The translations under genes and the position numbers were made by a program. Below are positions 18,136 through 26,875 of a stretch of DNA of 64,000 bases, piece after piece. The stretch is from Ferrovibrio terrae_A. GTDB lineage: Bacteria > Pseudomonadota > Alphaproteobacteria > Ferrovibrionales > Ferrovibrionaceae. Every line of letters starts with the position of its first letter. Position 1 is the stretch's first letter. The notes under the pieces are model-generated. The model was given only the letters and a program-made list of their open reading frames with translations, was not told the origin of the DNA and did not search any database. The DNA is taken from assembly GCF_943372915.1 (NCBI RefSeq), contig NZ_CALSAN010000009.1, forward strand, positions 62,001-126,000, given 5' to 3'.

Positions 18136-18207
18136 ATGACCAAACCGGTGCCGCTCCGCTCGCCCAGCCGTCCTCGATCCGTCGCACCGGTAAGCGTTCT
18201 GCCATGA
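18136..18207 (+). CDS. Possible 23-codon leader ORF before the lipoprotein gene
   Basis: A short frame starting at ATG 18136 behind a very good ribosome site (GAAGGAAAGG), ending in TGA that overlaps the ATG of the lipoprotein gene (ATGA). The peptide is rich in Pro, Arg and Ser and resembles nothing known to me. It may serve only to couple translation, or it may be accidental. Confidence 0.35.
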   Translation: MTKPVPLRSPSRPRSVAPVSVLP

Positions 18208-18752
18208 CCAGCCTGCGCCTCTCCCGTTTTCCGTTTTTCACCGTTCTGGCCGTTGTCCTGCTGGCCGGCATCCTGTCGGCCTGCGGCGGCAACAAGCGCA
18301 ATACGCCACCCTGCCCGCGGGTCGGCATTCTGGGGGATGCACAGAAGGCGACCCAGTATCGCGACGGCCCCGGCCGTGATCTGACTGACGTAACCTTCCA
18401 GACCGAGCTGCTGGACTATAACGGCACCTGCAAGTTCCAGGACAAGCAGGCCACCGTGGTGATCAGCTTCATCCTGCAGATCGGCGCAGCCCGCGGCCCC
18501 GCCGCGTCCGGCACCGAGGCGCTGGTGCCCTATTTCGTCGCCCTGGTGGATACCCAGCAGAATGTGATCTCGCGCGAGCGCTTTGTGGCCCGCATCCCGT
18601 TCAAGGACGCGCAGCGCCGCGTCGTGGTCGGCGATGAGTTCGAGCAGGTGCTGCCGCTGAACGGTCGCCGCACCACCGAATTTGAAATCCTGGTCGGTCT
18701 TGAACTGCCGGCTGACCAGCTGGACAAGGTGCGCCAGCAGCGCGGCTTCTGA
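18204..18752 (+). CDS. Putative outer-membrane or periplasmic lipoprotein
   Basis: 182-aa protein of unknown role. A type II signal peptide with the lipobox LLAGILSACGG puts the lipidated Cys near residue 28. A single compact, apparently beta-rich domain follows. ATG 18204 is used because an upstream frame extension would bury the signal sequence. Its TGA overlaps the start of the oxygenase gene, suggesting co-translation. Confidence 0.75.
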   Translation: MTSLRLSRFPFFTVLAVVLLAGILSACGGNKRNTPPCPRVGILGDAQKATQYRDGPGRDLTDVTFQTELLDYNGTCKFQDKQATVVISFILQIGAARGPAASGTEALVPYFVALVDTQQNVISRERFVARIPFKDAQRRVVVGDEFEQVLPLNGRRTTEFEILVGLELPADQLDKVRQQRGF

Positions 18753-19312
18753 TGCGCCGCCTGCCGCTGTTCGGTTTTCTCGGTCCGGTGCTGACCGGGG
18801 AAGACTGCGACCGGGCCATCGCCCTGACCGAAGCCGCCGCCCTGCGCCCCGGCACGATCGATGGCACCGTGACGACCGATGCGGCCCAGCGCAATTCCTC
18901 GATCACCTTCATCCCGCGCGGCGGTGATGCCGCCTGGCTGTATGACAAGATGATCGCCACGGCCTTGCAGGCCAACCGCGACTTCTGGAATTTCCAGCTG
19001 GATGGCGCCGAGCAGATCCAGATCGCCCGCTACGAGGTGGGCCAGCACTACATCGGCCATATCGATATGGGCATCGAGGAGCCGTATTCCCTGCGCAAGC
19101 TGAGCGTGGTGGTGCAGCTGACCGACCCCGAGGAATACGAGGGCGGTGAGCTGGTCTTCCACAAGAGCAGCGAGAGCCTGGTGGCGGCGCCGCGCGAACG
19201 CGGCGAGATGATCGTGTTTCCCAGCTATGCGCTGCACCAGGTCAAGCCGGTCACCCGCGGGCGGCGCTATTCGCTGGCCCACTGGATCATCGGCCGCGAA
19301 CCGTTCCGCTGA
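18752..19312 (+). CDS. 2OG-Fe(II) oxygenase (prolyl 4-hydroxylase-like)
   Basis: 186-aa dioxygenase domain. The iron ligands are visible as HxD in YIGHIDMGIEE and a distal His in FPSYALHQVKPVTRGRRYSLAHW, with the 2-oxoglutarate Arg ten residues after it. GGELVFH sits between them as in P4H domains. The substrate is unknown. Coupled to the lipoprotein gene by TGATG. Confidence 0.85.
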   Translation: MRRLPLFGFLGPVLTGEDCDRAIALTEAAALRPGTIDGTVTTDAAQRNSSITFIPRGGDAAWLYDKMIATALQANRDFWNFQLDGAEQIQIARYEVGQHYIGHIDMGIEEPYSLRKLSVVVQLTDPEEYEGGELVFHKSSESLVAAPRERGEMIVFPSYALHQVKPVTRGRRYSLAHWIIGREPFR

Positions 19313-19320
19313 GACAGGCC

Positions 19321-20325
19321 ATGCCAGCATCCATTGCCATCATGGAGCGAGTGCGCAGCCTGCTGCCGGGCCTGACCGTTGCCGGCACCGTGGCGCTGGC
19401 GGTCGGATTCATTTCCGAACATTATGGCGGGCCGCCCTTCCTGCTCGCGCTGCTGCTCGGCATGGCGTTCAATTTCCTCAGTGCCGATGCACGCGTGCGG
19501 CCAGGCATCGATCTCTCGGCCCGCACCATCCTGCGGCTCGGTGTGGCACTGCTCGGCATCCGCATCACCGTGGACCGCATTGCCGATCTCGGCCCCGTTC
19601 CGGTGCTGCTGGCTGTCTGCGGCGTGGGCGTCGCGATCGGCAGCGGCCTGCTGCTGGCCCGGCTGGCTGGCCGCGGCCGCGAGGAAGGCCTGCTCTCGGG
19701 CGGTGCCGTCGGCATCTGCGGTGCATCCGCTGCGATGGCGATCTCGGCAGCCCTGCCGCGCTCGCCGCAGGCCGAACGGCTGACACTGCTCACCGTCATC
19801 GGCGTCACTGCGCTGTCCACCGTGGCGATGATCATTTACCCGCTGCTGGCCAAGACGCTCGGCCTCGACGAGACCGCCTCGGGCGTACTGTTCGGCGCCA
19901 CCATCCATGACGTGGCCCAGGTGCTGGGCGCCGGCCTCACGGTGTCGCCGCAGGCCGGCGATGTCGCCACCTTCGTCAAGCTGGTGCGCGTGGCCTGCCT
20001 GCTGCCGGTGGTGATCGGCATCGGCCTCGTCTATCGCACCCGGCACAGTGCCGCCAACACGCAGACCCAGCCGCTGCTGCCGCATTTCCTGATCGGGTTC
20101 GTCGCCCTGGTGATCCTGGGCAGCGTGGTGCAGCTGCCGGCCATGGTGGTGGGCGCGGTGTCGGAGATCTCGCGCTGGTGCCTGCTGGTGGCGATTGCCG
20201 CGCTCGGCGTGAAGACCTCGTTTGCCGAACTGTTTGCGCTGGGCTGGAAGCCGCTGCTGCTGATCCTGGCCGAGACGGTGATCCTGCTCGGCTTTGTCCT
20301 GATCGGGCTAGTGTTCTTCCTCTGA
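19321..20325 (+). CDS. YeiH family putative membrane transporter
   Basis: 334-aa polytopic membrane protein (UPF0324, about ten helices). LLLGMAFNFLS, the repeated GVALLGIRIT helix and SGGAVGICGASAAMAISA are family hallmarks. YeiH proteins have been proposed as sulfate or organosulfonate exporters; that is not shown here. The 3' end overlaps the convergent HxlR gene by 18 bp. Confidence 0.88.
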   Translation: MPASIAIMERVRSLLPGLTVAGTVALAVGFISEHYGGPPFLLALLLGMAFNFLSADARVRPGIDLSARTILRLGVALLGIRITVDRIADLGPVPVLLAVCGVGVAIGSGLLLARLAGRGREEGLLSGGAVGICGASAAMAISAALPRSPQAERLTLLTVIGVTALSTVAMIIYPLLAKTLGLDETASGVLFGATIHDVAQVLGAGLTVSPQAGDVATFVKLVRVACLLPVVIGIGLVYRTRHSAANTQTQPLLPHFLIGFVALVILGSVVQLPAMVVGAVSEISRWCLLVAIAALGVKTSFAELFALGWKPLLLILAETVILLGFVLIGLVFFL

Positions 20326-20649
20326 GGCCCAGGTCTCGGCCCAGTCGTTCAGGGCCAGCAGGGTGGGCAGCAGGCGGCGGGCCGTGGCGCTCAGGCCATA
20401 GCCCTGTCCGGCATCATGGCTGATCAGCCGGGCGGCCCGCAGCTCCTTCAGGCGCTGCTGCAGCACCGTGGGCGAAACCGCGTCGCAGGCGCCCTGCAGG
20501 GCCCGGAAGGTCAGCGGCTCGTCCCGCAGCTCCCACAGGATCCGCAGGCTCCAGCGCCGCCCCAGCAGGTCCAGAATGGCCATGATCGGCCGTCCGGTGG
20601 TCGAACCGCGGACCGGGTGATGGGGCAGGGGCGGTTTCGGGCTGGCCAT
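20308..20649 (-). CDS. HxlR family transcriptional regulator
   Basis: 113-aa winged-helix regulator. LDLLGRRWSLRILWELRDEPLTFRAL and SPTVLQQRLKELRAARLI are diagnostic of HxlR/MarR-like small regulators. ATG 20649 has AAGGAG upstream; the open frame reaches 20742 but would run over the operators. It is divergent from the carboxymuconolactone decarboxylase-like gene across 77 bp holding two similar inverted repeats, so it likely controls that gene and itself. Confidence 0.9.
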   Translation of the reverse strand: MASPKPPLPHHPVRGSTTGRPIMAILDLLGRRWSLRILWELRDEPLTFRALQGACDAVSPTVLQQRLKELRAARLISHDAGQGYGLSATARRLLPTLLALNDWAETWASEEEH

Positions 20650-20662
20650 GCAGGCTCCTTGC

Positions 20663-20706
20663 GCTATCAATTTAGTAGCGATATTCTGTGCTACATATTT
20701 AGTAGC
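20663..20706. promoter_or_regulatory. Paired HxlR operator candidates
   Basis: Two inverted repeats of one design, GCTAY-N7-GTAGC: the first at 20663-20679 (GCTAT...GTAGC, one mismatch) and the second at 20690-20706, extended to a 7-bp perfect repeat GTGCTAC...GTAGCAC at 20688-20708. Centres are 27 bp apart. They fill the divergent promoter gap. Confidence 0.75.
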
Positions 20707-20726
20707 ACAAAAGGAACCGCCCTGCC

Positions 20727-21254
20727 ATGCCCCGTCTCGCACCCCTGGCCAAACCCTATCCGCCCGAGGCTGCCGCCGAACTGGCGCAGATGCCGGCCGA
20801 TATCGGCCTGTTCCGCACCGTGGCGCATAACCCGCGCGTGCTGTCGCGCTGGCGGGGCGGCGGGCTGCTGGACCGGGGCTCGATCACGCTGCGCCAGCGC
20901 GAGCTGCTGATCCTGCGCACCACGGCGCGGCTGAAGGCGGAATATGAATGGGGCGTGCATGTCGGCTTTTTCGGTGCCAAAGCGAAATTCAGCGAAGCCG
21001 AGATCGCCGCCACCGTGCATGGCGGTGCATCGGACTGGAAACCTGAAGAGGCTGTGCTGGTCGAAATCGCCGATGCGCTGGTCGACAGCGGCACGGTGGA
21101 TGACGCGCTGTGGCAGCGGGCAGCCGCGCATTACAAAGCCGACCAGCTGATCGAGATCATCGCGCTGGTCGGCTTTTATCATCTGGTGTCGTTCACGGTG
21201 AACGCCACCGGTGTGGCGCTGGAACCCGGCGCGCCGCGCTTCCCTGCAGCTTAG
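20727..21254 (+). CDS. Carboxymuconolactone decarboxylase (AhpD-fold) family protein
   Basis: 175-aa all-helical AhpD-like protein. LRQRELLILRTTARLKAEYEWGVHV is the family core, but the CxxC redox pair of AhpD is absent (the site reads EYEWGVHV), as in many decarboxylase-type members. The substrate is unknown. AAAGGA precedes the start. Its control by the divergent HxlR gene suggests a reaction to a small-molecule inducer. Confidence 0.85.
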   Translation: MPRLAPLAKPYPPEAAAELAQMPADIGLFRTVAHNPRVLSRWRGGGLLDRGSITLRQRELLILRTTARLKAEYEWGVHVGFFGAKAKFSEAEIAATVHGGASDWKPEEAVLVEIADALVDSGTVDDALWQRAAAHYKADQLIEIIALVGFYHLVSFTVNATGVALEPGAPRFPAA

Positions 21255-22855
21255 TAGGCCAGTGCGCAACCGTCCTTGCGCGGATCCGAGCCGGCCTGCA
21301 GCACGCCGTTGACGCGGTCGATCAGGATGGCCTGGCCGCCGCCATGGGGCATCTCGGCCCGCTTGATCTCATGGCCCAGATTGGCCAGCCCCTGCAGCAC
21401 ATCCTCGCGGATGCCGCGTTCGGCCTCGAACTTGCCGGCGACGTGGAAGCCGCGCGCGCAGTCGATGGCTTCCTGCACATTCATGCCGAAGTCGACCATG
21501 TTGGTCAGCACATGGCTCTGGCCGACCGGCTGGAAGCCGCCGCCCATCACGCCGAAGGACAGCCAGGGCTGGCCATCCTTCAGCGCCATGGCCGGGATGA
21601 TGGTGTGCAGCGGCCGTTTCCACGGCTCGACGCAGTTCAGATGACCGGGCTGCACCTTGAAGCCGCAGCCGCGGTTCTGAAGCAGCACGCCGGTTTTCGG
21701 GCTGGTGAGCGCCGAACCGTAAGGCCAGAACAGCGAGTTGATGAAGGAGCAGGCATTGCCCTCGGCATCCACCACGCTGATATAGACCGTATCGCGATAG
21801 GCTTGGCCGCCCACGGGACCCGGCGCCGCCATCGCCTTTTTCAGGTCGATGCGGCCGCGCAGCTCGTCGGCAAAAGCCGGCGACAGCAGTTTCTCGACCG
21901 GCACATCGGCAAAGGCCGGATCGGCCACGTAAAGATCGCGGGCCTGGAAGGCCAGCCGCGTGGCCTCAGCTTCGATATGGAACCGCTCGACGCCGACCGG
22001 ATCGTATTTGCTCAGGTCGAAGCCGCTCAGGATGTTCAACATCAGCAGGGTGATGATGCCCACGCCATTCGGCGGAATCTCCAGGATCTCGACATCCTTG
22101 TAACGCGTGGCGATCGGATCGACCCAGAAGGCTTCCTGGGTGGCGAAGTCTTCCAGACTATGCGTGGCACCGAGGTCATTCAGGTATTTGACGATGTCTT
22201 CGGCCACCCAGCCGGTATAGAAGCCGTCGCGGCCCTTGTCGGCGATCTCGCGCAGCACTTTCGCATGTTCCGGTTCGCGGAAGATCTCGCCGGCCCTGGG
22301 CGGCCGGCCATCCTTCAGCCACATGCGGGCCGTGTTGGCATCAGCCTTCAGCTTGGCCTCGTTGCGGCCCCAATCGGTGGCGACGCGCTCGGTGATCGGG
22401 AAGCCTTCTTCGGCAAAGCGGATCGCCGGCTGCAGCAATTCGCCGAGCGGCAGCTTGCCGAACCGCTTGTTCAGCTTGCTCCAGCTGTCGACGGCACCGG
22501 GAATGGTGACCGCATGCGGTGAGGTGAGCGGGATTTCCTTGATATCCTGCTTCAGCAGCAGATCAGCGGTCAGGCCCTTGGGTGCACGGCCCGAGCCGTT
22601 CAGGCCATAGACCTTGCCGCCCTTGCGCGTATCGGTACCGGCCGGCGCATAGAGCACGAAATTGTCGCCGCCGATGCCGGTCGAGCCGGGCTCGACCACG
22701 CCCTGCACGGCGCAGGCGGCAATCGCCGCGTCGGTGGCGTTGCCGCCGCGCTTGAGGATGTCGAGCGCGGTGATGGTGGCAAGGCTGTGCGAGGTGGCGG
22801 CAGCGCCGTGGCGGCCCATGGCCACCGAACGGCCGGGCAGATGCAGGTCACGCAT
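21251..22855 (-). CDS. Gamma-glutamyltransferase family protein
   Basis: 534-aa Ntn-hydrolase precursor. GGNATDAAIAACAVQGVVEPGSTGIGGDNF opens the large subunit, and the predicted self-cleavage Thr is in RDTVYISVVDAEGNACSFINS (about residue 352). The oxyanion and C-terminal GGGFQPVGQSHVLTN motifs are present. No signal peptide is seen, so it is likely cytoplasmic, unlike the periplasmic E. coli enzyme. Substrate could be glutathione or another gamma-glutamyl compound. Confidence 0.92.
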   Translation of the reverse strand: MRDLHLPGRSVAMGRHGAAATSHSLATITALDILKRGGNATDAAIAACAVQGVVEPGSTGIGGDNFVLYAPAGTDTRKGGKVYGLNGSGRAPKGLTADLLLKQDIKEIPLTSPHAVTIPGAVDSWSKLNKRFGKLPLGELLQPAIRFAEEGFPITERVATDWGRNEAKLKADANTARMWLKDGRPPRAGEIFREPEHAKVLREIADKGRDGFYTGWVAEDIVKYLNDLGATHSLEDFATQEAFWVDPIATRYKDVEILEIPPNGVGIITLLMLNILSGFDLSKYDPVGVERFHIEAEATRLAFQARDLYVADPAFADVPVEKLLSPAFADELRGRIDLKKAMAAPGPVGGQAYRDTVYISVVDAEGNACSFINSLFWPYGSALTSPKTGVLLQNRGCGFKVQPGHLNCVEPWKRPLHTIIPAMALKDGQPWLSFGVMGGGFQPVGQSHVLTNMVDFGMNVQEAIDCARGFHVAGKFEAERGIREDVLQGLANLGHEIKRAEMPHGGGQAILIDRVNGVLQAGSDPRKDGCALAY

Positions 22856-22928
22856 GGCTGATCGGAACTCCGGAGAAGGCTGATGGGATCAGCCTACACC
22901 AGAGCAATCCGGATGCGACAGGGCCGCC

Positions 22929-25271
22929 TCAGATTTCGTCGCGTCTGGCGCGCTGCTTTGCGAAAGAATCCGCCGCCTGGGCCTCTTCACGTTCGCGCAT
23001 GCGCAATTGGTACAATTGGTCCCGCCCGGCTTCGTACTGTTTCGGCCAGGCTATACCACGCCAGTCGTAATCGGCGGCGGCATGCAGGGTGAAATAGGGA
23101 TCGGCCAGATGCGGCCGGGCCAGCGCACAGAGATCGGCGCGGCCCGAGGCGACGATGGTGTTGACCTGATCGGCCGTGGTGATGGCGCCGACGGCGATGG
23201 TGGCGATGCCGGCTTCCTGGCGGATCGCATCGGCGAATGGCGTCTGGAACATGCGGCCGTATTGCGGTTTCGCCTCGGTGGTGGTCTGGCCGGCCGAGAC
23301 ATCGACCAGGTCGCAGCCATGGGCCTTCAGCAATTTTGCAATTGCGATGGAGTCTTCGATGCTGAGGCCGCGTTCGGGCACCCAGTCCACCGCCGAGAGC
23401 CGCACCGACATCGGGCGGTCCGCCGGCCAGACCGCGCGCATGGCGTCAAAGACTTCGAGCGGGAAGCGCAGGCGGTTTTCCAGGCTGCCGCCATACTCGT
23501 CGGTGCGCTGGTTGGTCAGCGGCGAAATGAAGGTCGAGAGCAGGTAGCCATGGGCAAAATGCACTTCGATCATGTCGAAGCCCGCCGTTATCGCGAGCTT
23601 CGTGGCGGCAACGAAATCATCGCGCACCGCATTCATGTCGGCCCGCGTCATGGCGCGCGGCGTCTGGCTTTCAGGGAAATAGGGCAGGGGCGACGGCGCC
23701 AGGATTTCCCAGGCCTCGGCCGGCGGCAGCGGTTTGTCATAACCACCGGCCCAGGGCAGCGTGGTGGCGCCCTTGCGGCCGGCATGGCCGAGCTGCACGG
23801 CGATCTTGGCCGTGCTGTTGCCATGCACGAAATCGGTGATCCGGCGCCAGGCCCTGGCCTGCTCCTCATTCCACAGGCCGGTGCAGCCCCGGGTGATACG
23901 GGCCTCGGCGGCGATATTGGTCATTTCCGTGATGATCAGGCCGGCGCCGCCAATGGCGCGGCTGCCCAGATGCACCAGGGTCCAGTCATTCGGCAGTCCG
24001 TCCTCGACCGAATACTGGCACATCGGTGAGACCACCACGCGGTTGGCCACCGTCATATTGCGCAGGCGGAAGGGCGTGAACATCGGCGGCGGCGGATTGC
24101 CGGCCTTCGCCAGCATGGCGCCCTGTTCCTTGGCAGTCTTTTCGGCGAACCAGCGGTCGATCTGGCCGATGAAGGCCGGATCGCGCAGGCGCAGGTTTTC
24201 ATAGGTGATGCGCTTGGAGCGCGACAGCAGGCTGAGCGCCAGCTGGATCGGCTCGAAGTTGCGGTAGCGGTCGGTATGTTCGAACCATTCCAGCGACACC
24301 TGGGCGGCATGCTGCAGGATCGAAACTTCCGTCTGCCGGGCATCCTCAAAGGCCTTGAGGGCGGCCTGTACCGTGGGATGGCCGGCATTCAGTGCGCGGT
24401 TGAGCGCAATGGCGTCTTCCATGGCCAGCTTGGTGCCCGAGCCGATCGAGAAATGCGCGGTATGCACGGCATCGCCGATCAGTACGACATTGTCATGCAC
24501 CCAGCGTTCGCATTTGATCGTCGGGAAGGTGCGCCAGATCGAGCGGTTGGTGAGCAGCTTGTGCCCTTTGAGATGCTTGGCAAACAGCGTCTCGCAATAG
24601 GCGATGGTATCGGCCTCGGTGGCCTGATCCAGGCCGGCGCGCTTCCAGGTCTCTTCCGTGGTCTCGACAATGAAGGTCGAAAGGCCGTCTTCGAAACGAT
24701 AGGCATGCACCTGGAACAGGCCGTGCTGGTTGGCTTCGAAGATAAAGGTGAAGGTGTCGAGCGGCAGGCTGGTGCCGAGCCAGACGAACTTGTTGCGGCG
24801 CCAGTCCATGCTTGGCCTGAAGGTCTGTTTCCAGGTTTCGCGCACCAGGCTGTTGATGCCATCGGCACCCACCAGCAGGTCGCAGTCATGGCGCAGACTT
24901 TCGAAGTCCTGCTGCTCGCTGTGAAACTTGAGCACGACGCCTTCTGCGGCGCAGCGGGCCTGCAGGATCTGCAGCAGCTTCTTGCGTGCCAGACCGCAGA
25001 AGCCATGACCGCCAGAGCGGATGGTCTCGCCGCCGGCGACCACATCGATTTCCTGCCAGTAGGCGAAGTTGTCCCGGATCGCCTGGGCCGTCTCGGCATC
25101 TTCGGCCAGGAACTGGTTCAGTGTCTCGTCAGAGAAGACAACGCCGAAGCCGAAGGTGTCGTCAGGCTGATTGCGCTCGTAAACAGTAATCTGATGTCCG
25201 GCATCCGCCTTTTTCATCAGCAGCGCCAGATACAGGCCGGCCGGACCGGCCCCGACAATCGATACACGCAT
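22929..25271 (-). CDS. Fused FAD monooxygenase/old yellow enzyme (salicylyl-CoA or 2-aminobenzoyl-CoA type)
   Basis: 780-aa two-domain flavoenzyme. Residues 1 to about 380 form a class A monooxygenase: GAGPAGLYLALLMKK, LVGADGINSLVR and VVLIGDAVHTAHFSIGSGTKLAMEDA. From about residue 400 it is an OYE-type NADH:flavin oxidoreductase (VANRVVVSPMCQYSVEDG, GHAGRKGAT, DMIEVHFAHGYLLSTFISPLTN). This fusion is known in 2-aminobenzoyl-CoA monooxygenase/reductase and in proteins annotated as bifunctional salicylyl-CoA 5-hydroxylase. An aromatic acyl-CoA substrate is therefore likely. ATG 25271 restores the normal FAD-binding N-terminus. No CoA ligase is visible nearby. Confidence 0.9.
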   Translation of the reverse strand: MRVSIVGAGPAGLYLALLMKKADAGHQITVYERNQPDDTFGFGVVFSDETLNQFLAEDAETAQAIRDNFAYWQEIDVVAGGETIRSGGHGFCGLARKKLLQILQARCAAEGVVLKFHSEQQDFESLRHDCDLLVGADGINSLVRETWKQTFRPSMDWRRNKFVWLGTSLPLDTFTFIFEANQHGLFQVHAYRFEDGLSTFIVETTEETWKRAGLDQATEADTIAYCETLFAKHLKGHKLLTNRSIWRTFPTIKCERWVHDNVVLIGDAVHTAHFSIGSGTKLAMEDAIALNRALNAGHPTVQAALKAFEDARQTEVSILQHAAQVSLEWFEHTDRYRNFEPIQLALSLLSRSKRITYENLRLRDPAFIGQIDRWFAEKTAKEQGAMLAKAGNPPPPMFTPFRLRNMTVANRVVVSPMCQYSVEDGLPNDWTLVHLGSRAIGGAGLIITEMTNIAAEARITRGCTGLWNEEQARAWRRITDFVHGNSTAKIAVQLGHAGRKGATTLPWAGGYDKPLPPAEAWEILAPSPLPYFPESQTPRAMTRADMNAVRDDFVAATKLAITAGFDMIEVHFAHGYLLSTFISPLTNQRTDEYGGSLENRLRFPLEVFDAMRAVWPADRPMSVRLSAVDWVPERGLSIEDSIAIAKLLKAHGCDLVDVSAGQTTTEAKPQYGRMFQTPFADAIRQEAGIATIAVGAITTADQVNTIVASGRADLCALARPHLADPYFTLHAAADYDWRGIAWPKQYEAGRDQLYQLRMREREEAQAADSFAKQRARRDEI

Positions 25272-25312
25272 GGCAATCCCCGTCTCTGCGGCCAAGATCC
25301 GGCTCGCCAATA

Positions 25313-25330
25313 TATTTTATATTTAAAATA
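25313..25330. promoter_or_regulatory. AT-rich operator candidate upstream of the hydroxylase fusion
   Basis: A perfect 7-bp inverted repeat, TATTTTA and TAAAATA, with a 4-bp spacer, 42 bp upstream of the minus-strand start at 25271. It stands out in GC-rich surroundings and is the sort of site bound by MarR or TetR regulators of aromatic degradation. No regulator gene is adjacent. Confidence 0.55.
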
Positions 25331-25381
25331 AATTCCGGCAAGCGGCTCTTTTCATCGCCGGCCTGCCGCAGTGTCGCAGGC

Positions 25382-25966
25382 TCAGCGGGCGCGCGATGCG
25401 GTCAGTCCGAAAGCAGCAAGGGCGACGCCGAAGCAGATGCGCGACAGGCTGGCGGGCGGTATCGGCACGAAACCGAGATAGCGATAGCGCGCCAGTTCCG
25501 CGAGTGCGGCCGCCAGCACGCCAATCAGCAGCCAACGGGCCGGTACGGGGCGATGTCGCAGCCCGATCAGCACAGCCAGAAGCAGAATGCCGAGCAGGAT
25601 CAATGGCAGGGGCAGGGCGCCAATCGGCAGTCGGTCAGCGGCCACGGCGATGGCGATGGCGATGCCAATGCCGGTGAACAGGGTAAGGCGTTTGGACCCT
25701 GGCGGGATGATCAGGCTGAAGACGGCACCCAGCGCCAGGCCGGCAAAACCGAGGCCGGCGGCCAGGTAGCGCAGGTCCGCCTCAAGACCGGCCAGACCCG
25801 ACCAGCCGATCAGGGCGGCCAGTTCCGCAGCGGCCACAGCCACATGCAGCACCGCGCCAATGCCCCAGAAGAGTGCGGCAGGAACCGGGCTGCGGGCCAC
25901 CAGAAACAGGCAGAAGGCACCGCCAAGCAGATAAACCGTTTGTGCGATCAAGGCGATGTCAGGCAT
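25382..25966 (-). CDS. Hypothetical polytopic membrane protein
   Basis: 194-aa very hydrophobic protein with about seven predicted helices and no soluble domain. ATG 25966 (MPDIALIAQTVYLL) is used; the open frame extends to 26128, but that part runs into the rpsT promoter. No family recognised. Same strand as the hydroxylase fusion, 110 bp upstream of it. Confidence 0.65.
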   Translation of the reverse strand: MPDIALIAQTVYLLGGAFCLFLVARSPVPAALFWGIGAVLHVAVAAAELAALIGWSGLAGLEADLRYLAAGLGFAGLALGAVFSLIIPPGSKRLTLFTGIGIAIAIAVAADRLPIGALPLPLILLGILLLAVLIGLRHRPVPARWLLIGVLAAALAELARYRYLGFVPIPPASLSRICFGVALAAFGLTASRAR

Positions 25967-26072
25967 GTCTGCACTATGCCGACCGGCCTGAGTCGCCGCA
26001 AGTCTGCGCCAAGACACGGCAAAGGCTGTGAAAAATGCCAAAACTCCGCTTGGAATGCCTCTCTTGGCAGGG

Positions 26073-26101
26073 TTGACGCCTGCCGGGGGCGGGGCTATAA
26101 C
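26073..26101 (+). promoter_or_regulatory. Sigma-70-type promoter of rpsT
   Basis: TTGACG at 26073 and TATAAC at 26096 are separated by 17 bp, about 54 bp before the rpsT start. Confidence 0.75.
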
Positions 26102-26154
26102 CCCGGCCTCGATTTGGCCGCAAGGCAACCTACAACTATCGGAAATCGCAAGCT

Positions 26155-26418
26155 ATGGCTCAGCATAAGTCCGCGGAGAAGCGCGCCCGCCAGACCAAGA
26201 AGCGCACGGCCGTCAATCGTGCCCGTCGCACCAAGGTCCGCACAGCGGTGAAGTCCCTCGAAGCCGCTATCGCCAGTGGCGACAAGGCTGCCGCAACGGC
26301 CGCCCTGAAGAAGGCGCAGCCTGCCCTCGACAAGAGTGTGGGCAAGGCCGTGGTGAAGAAGCGGACTGCTTCGCGCAAGCTGTCGCGTCTGAACGCCCGC
26401 GTCAAAGCTATGGCTTGA
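26155..26418 (+). CDS. rpsT: 30S ribosomal protein S20
   Basis: 87-aa, highly basic protein binding 16S rRNA in the small subunit. MAQHKSAEKRARQTKKRTAVNRARRTKVRTAVK and the C-terminal KRTASRKLSRLNARVKAM are typical. Preceded by a clear promoter and followed by a strong terminator, so monocistronic. Next to the dnaA cluster as in many alphaproteobacteria. Confidence 0.98.
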   Translation: MAQHKSAEKRARQTKKRTAVNRARRTKVRTAVKSLEAAIASGDKAAATAALKKAQPALDKSVGKAVVKKRTASRKLSRLNARVKAMA

Positions 26419-26465
26419 TTTACCGGCCGCGCCTGCGCGGCCGAGGTCAACTAAACACGACATAA

Positions 26466-26504
26466 ACATCGCCCGTCTGTTTTTGCAGCGGGCGATGTTT
26501 TTTT
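26466..26504 (+). terminator. Rho-independent terminator of rpsT
   Basis: The stem ACATCGCCCG pairs with CGGGCGATGT (extended by CTG/CAG past a one-base bulge), followed by seven T residues. Confidence 0.93.
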
Positions 26505-26875
26505 ATGCGACTGCGAAGGTAAGCATCGCACGTCTGCCGTGTTCACAGACGTTTTATTGGTGAGGGGATTAGTCCGTGCGCTATGCGCCCAAGGCGCAAA
26601 TCGCACCAGCAAGTTCTAATTCTGCAACAGGGAAAAATTTTTTTCGGTGAGTCTTCATCTGTCCGCTTGCGTGGCCTGTGTGATTTCCCTTTAATGCCCC
26701 GGCTGCCGCTTGTTGAAGAGCTTTCGAGGCCGCCTTGTGAAGCGCAAAAAAGAACGCTTCCGTTTGGTAAATGGCCTGACTGTCTGACGACGCTCTGACT
26801 GACGCTCTGAACCGCCGGCTGCACGCGTGACGAAAACATAGATTTTGAAACAAGAACGTGGCGCGAGGTTCGGGG
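26505..26875. other. Gene-free stretch upstream of the rhodanese-dnaA pair
   Basis: About 370 bp with no convincing gene. It has a run of A and T (26635-26646), several GACG/CTGA-rich short repeats near 26775-26815 and no cluster of DnaA boxes; the nearest to one is TGTTCACAG near 26539. It probably carries the promoter for the downstream rhodanese and dnaA. I saw nothing that would allow it to be called an origin. Confidence 0.5.

Noticed and set aside
26581..26853. 90-codon minus-strand frame in the pre-rhodanese gap
   Set aside because: No ribosome site, no family, and it would cover the region expected to hold the promoter.
26505..26875. Replication origin near dnaA
   Set aside because: No cluster of DnaA boxes (TTATNCACA-like) and no unwinding element beyond a short A/T run; alphaproteobacterial origins are often away from dnaA.
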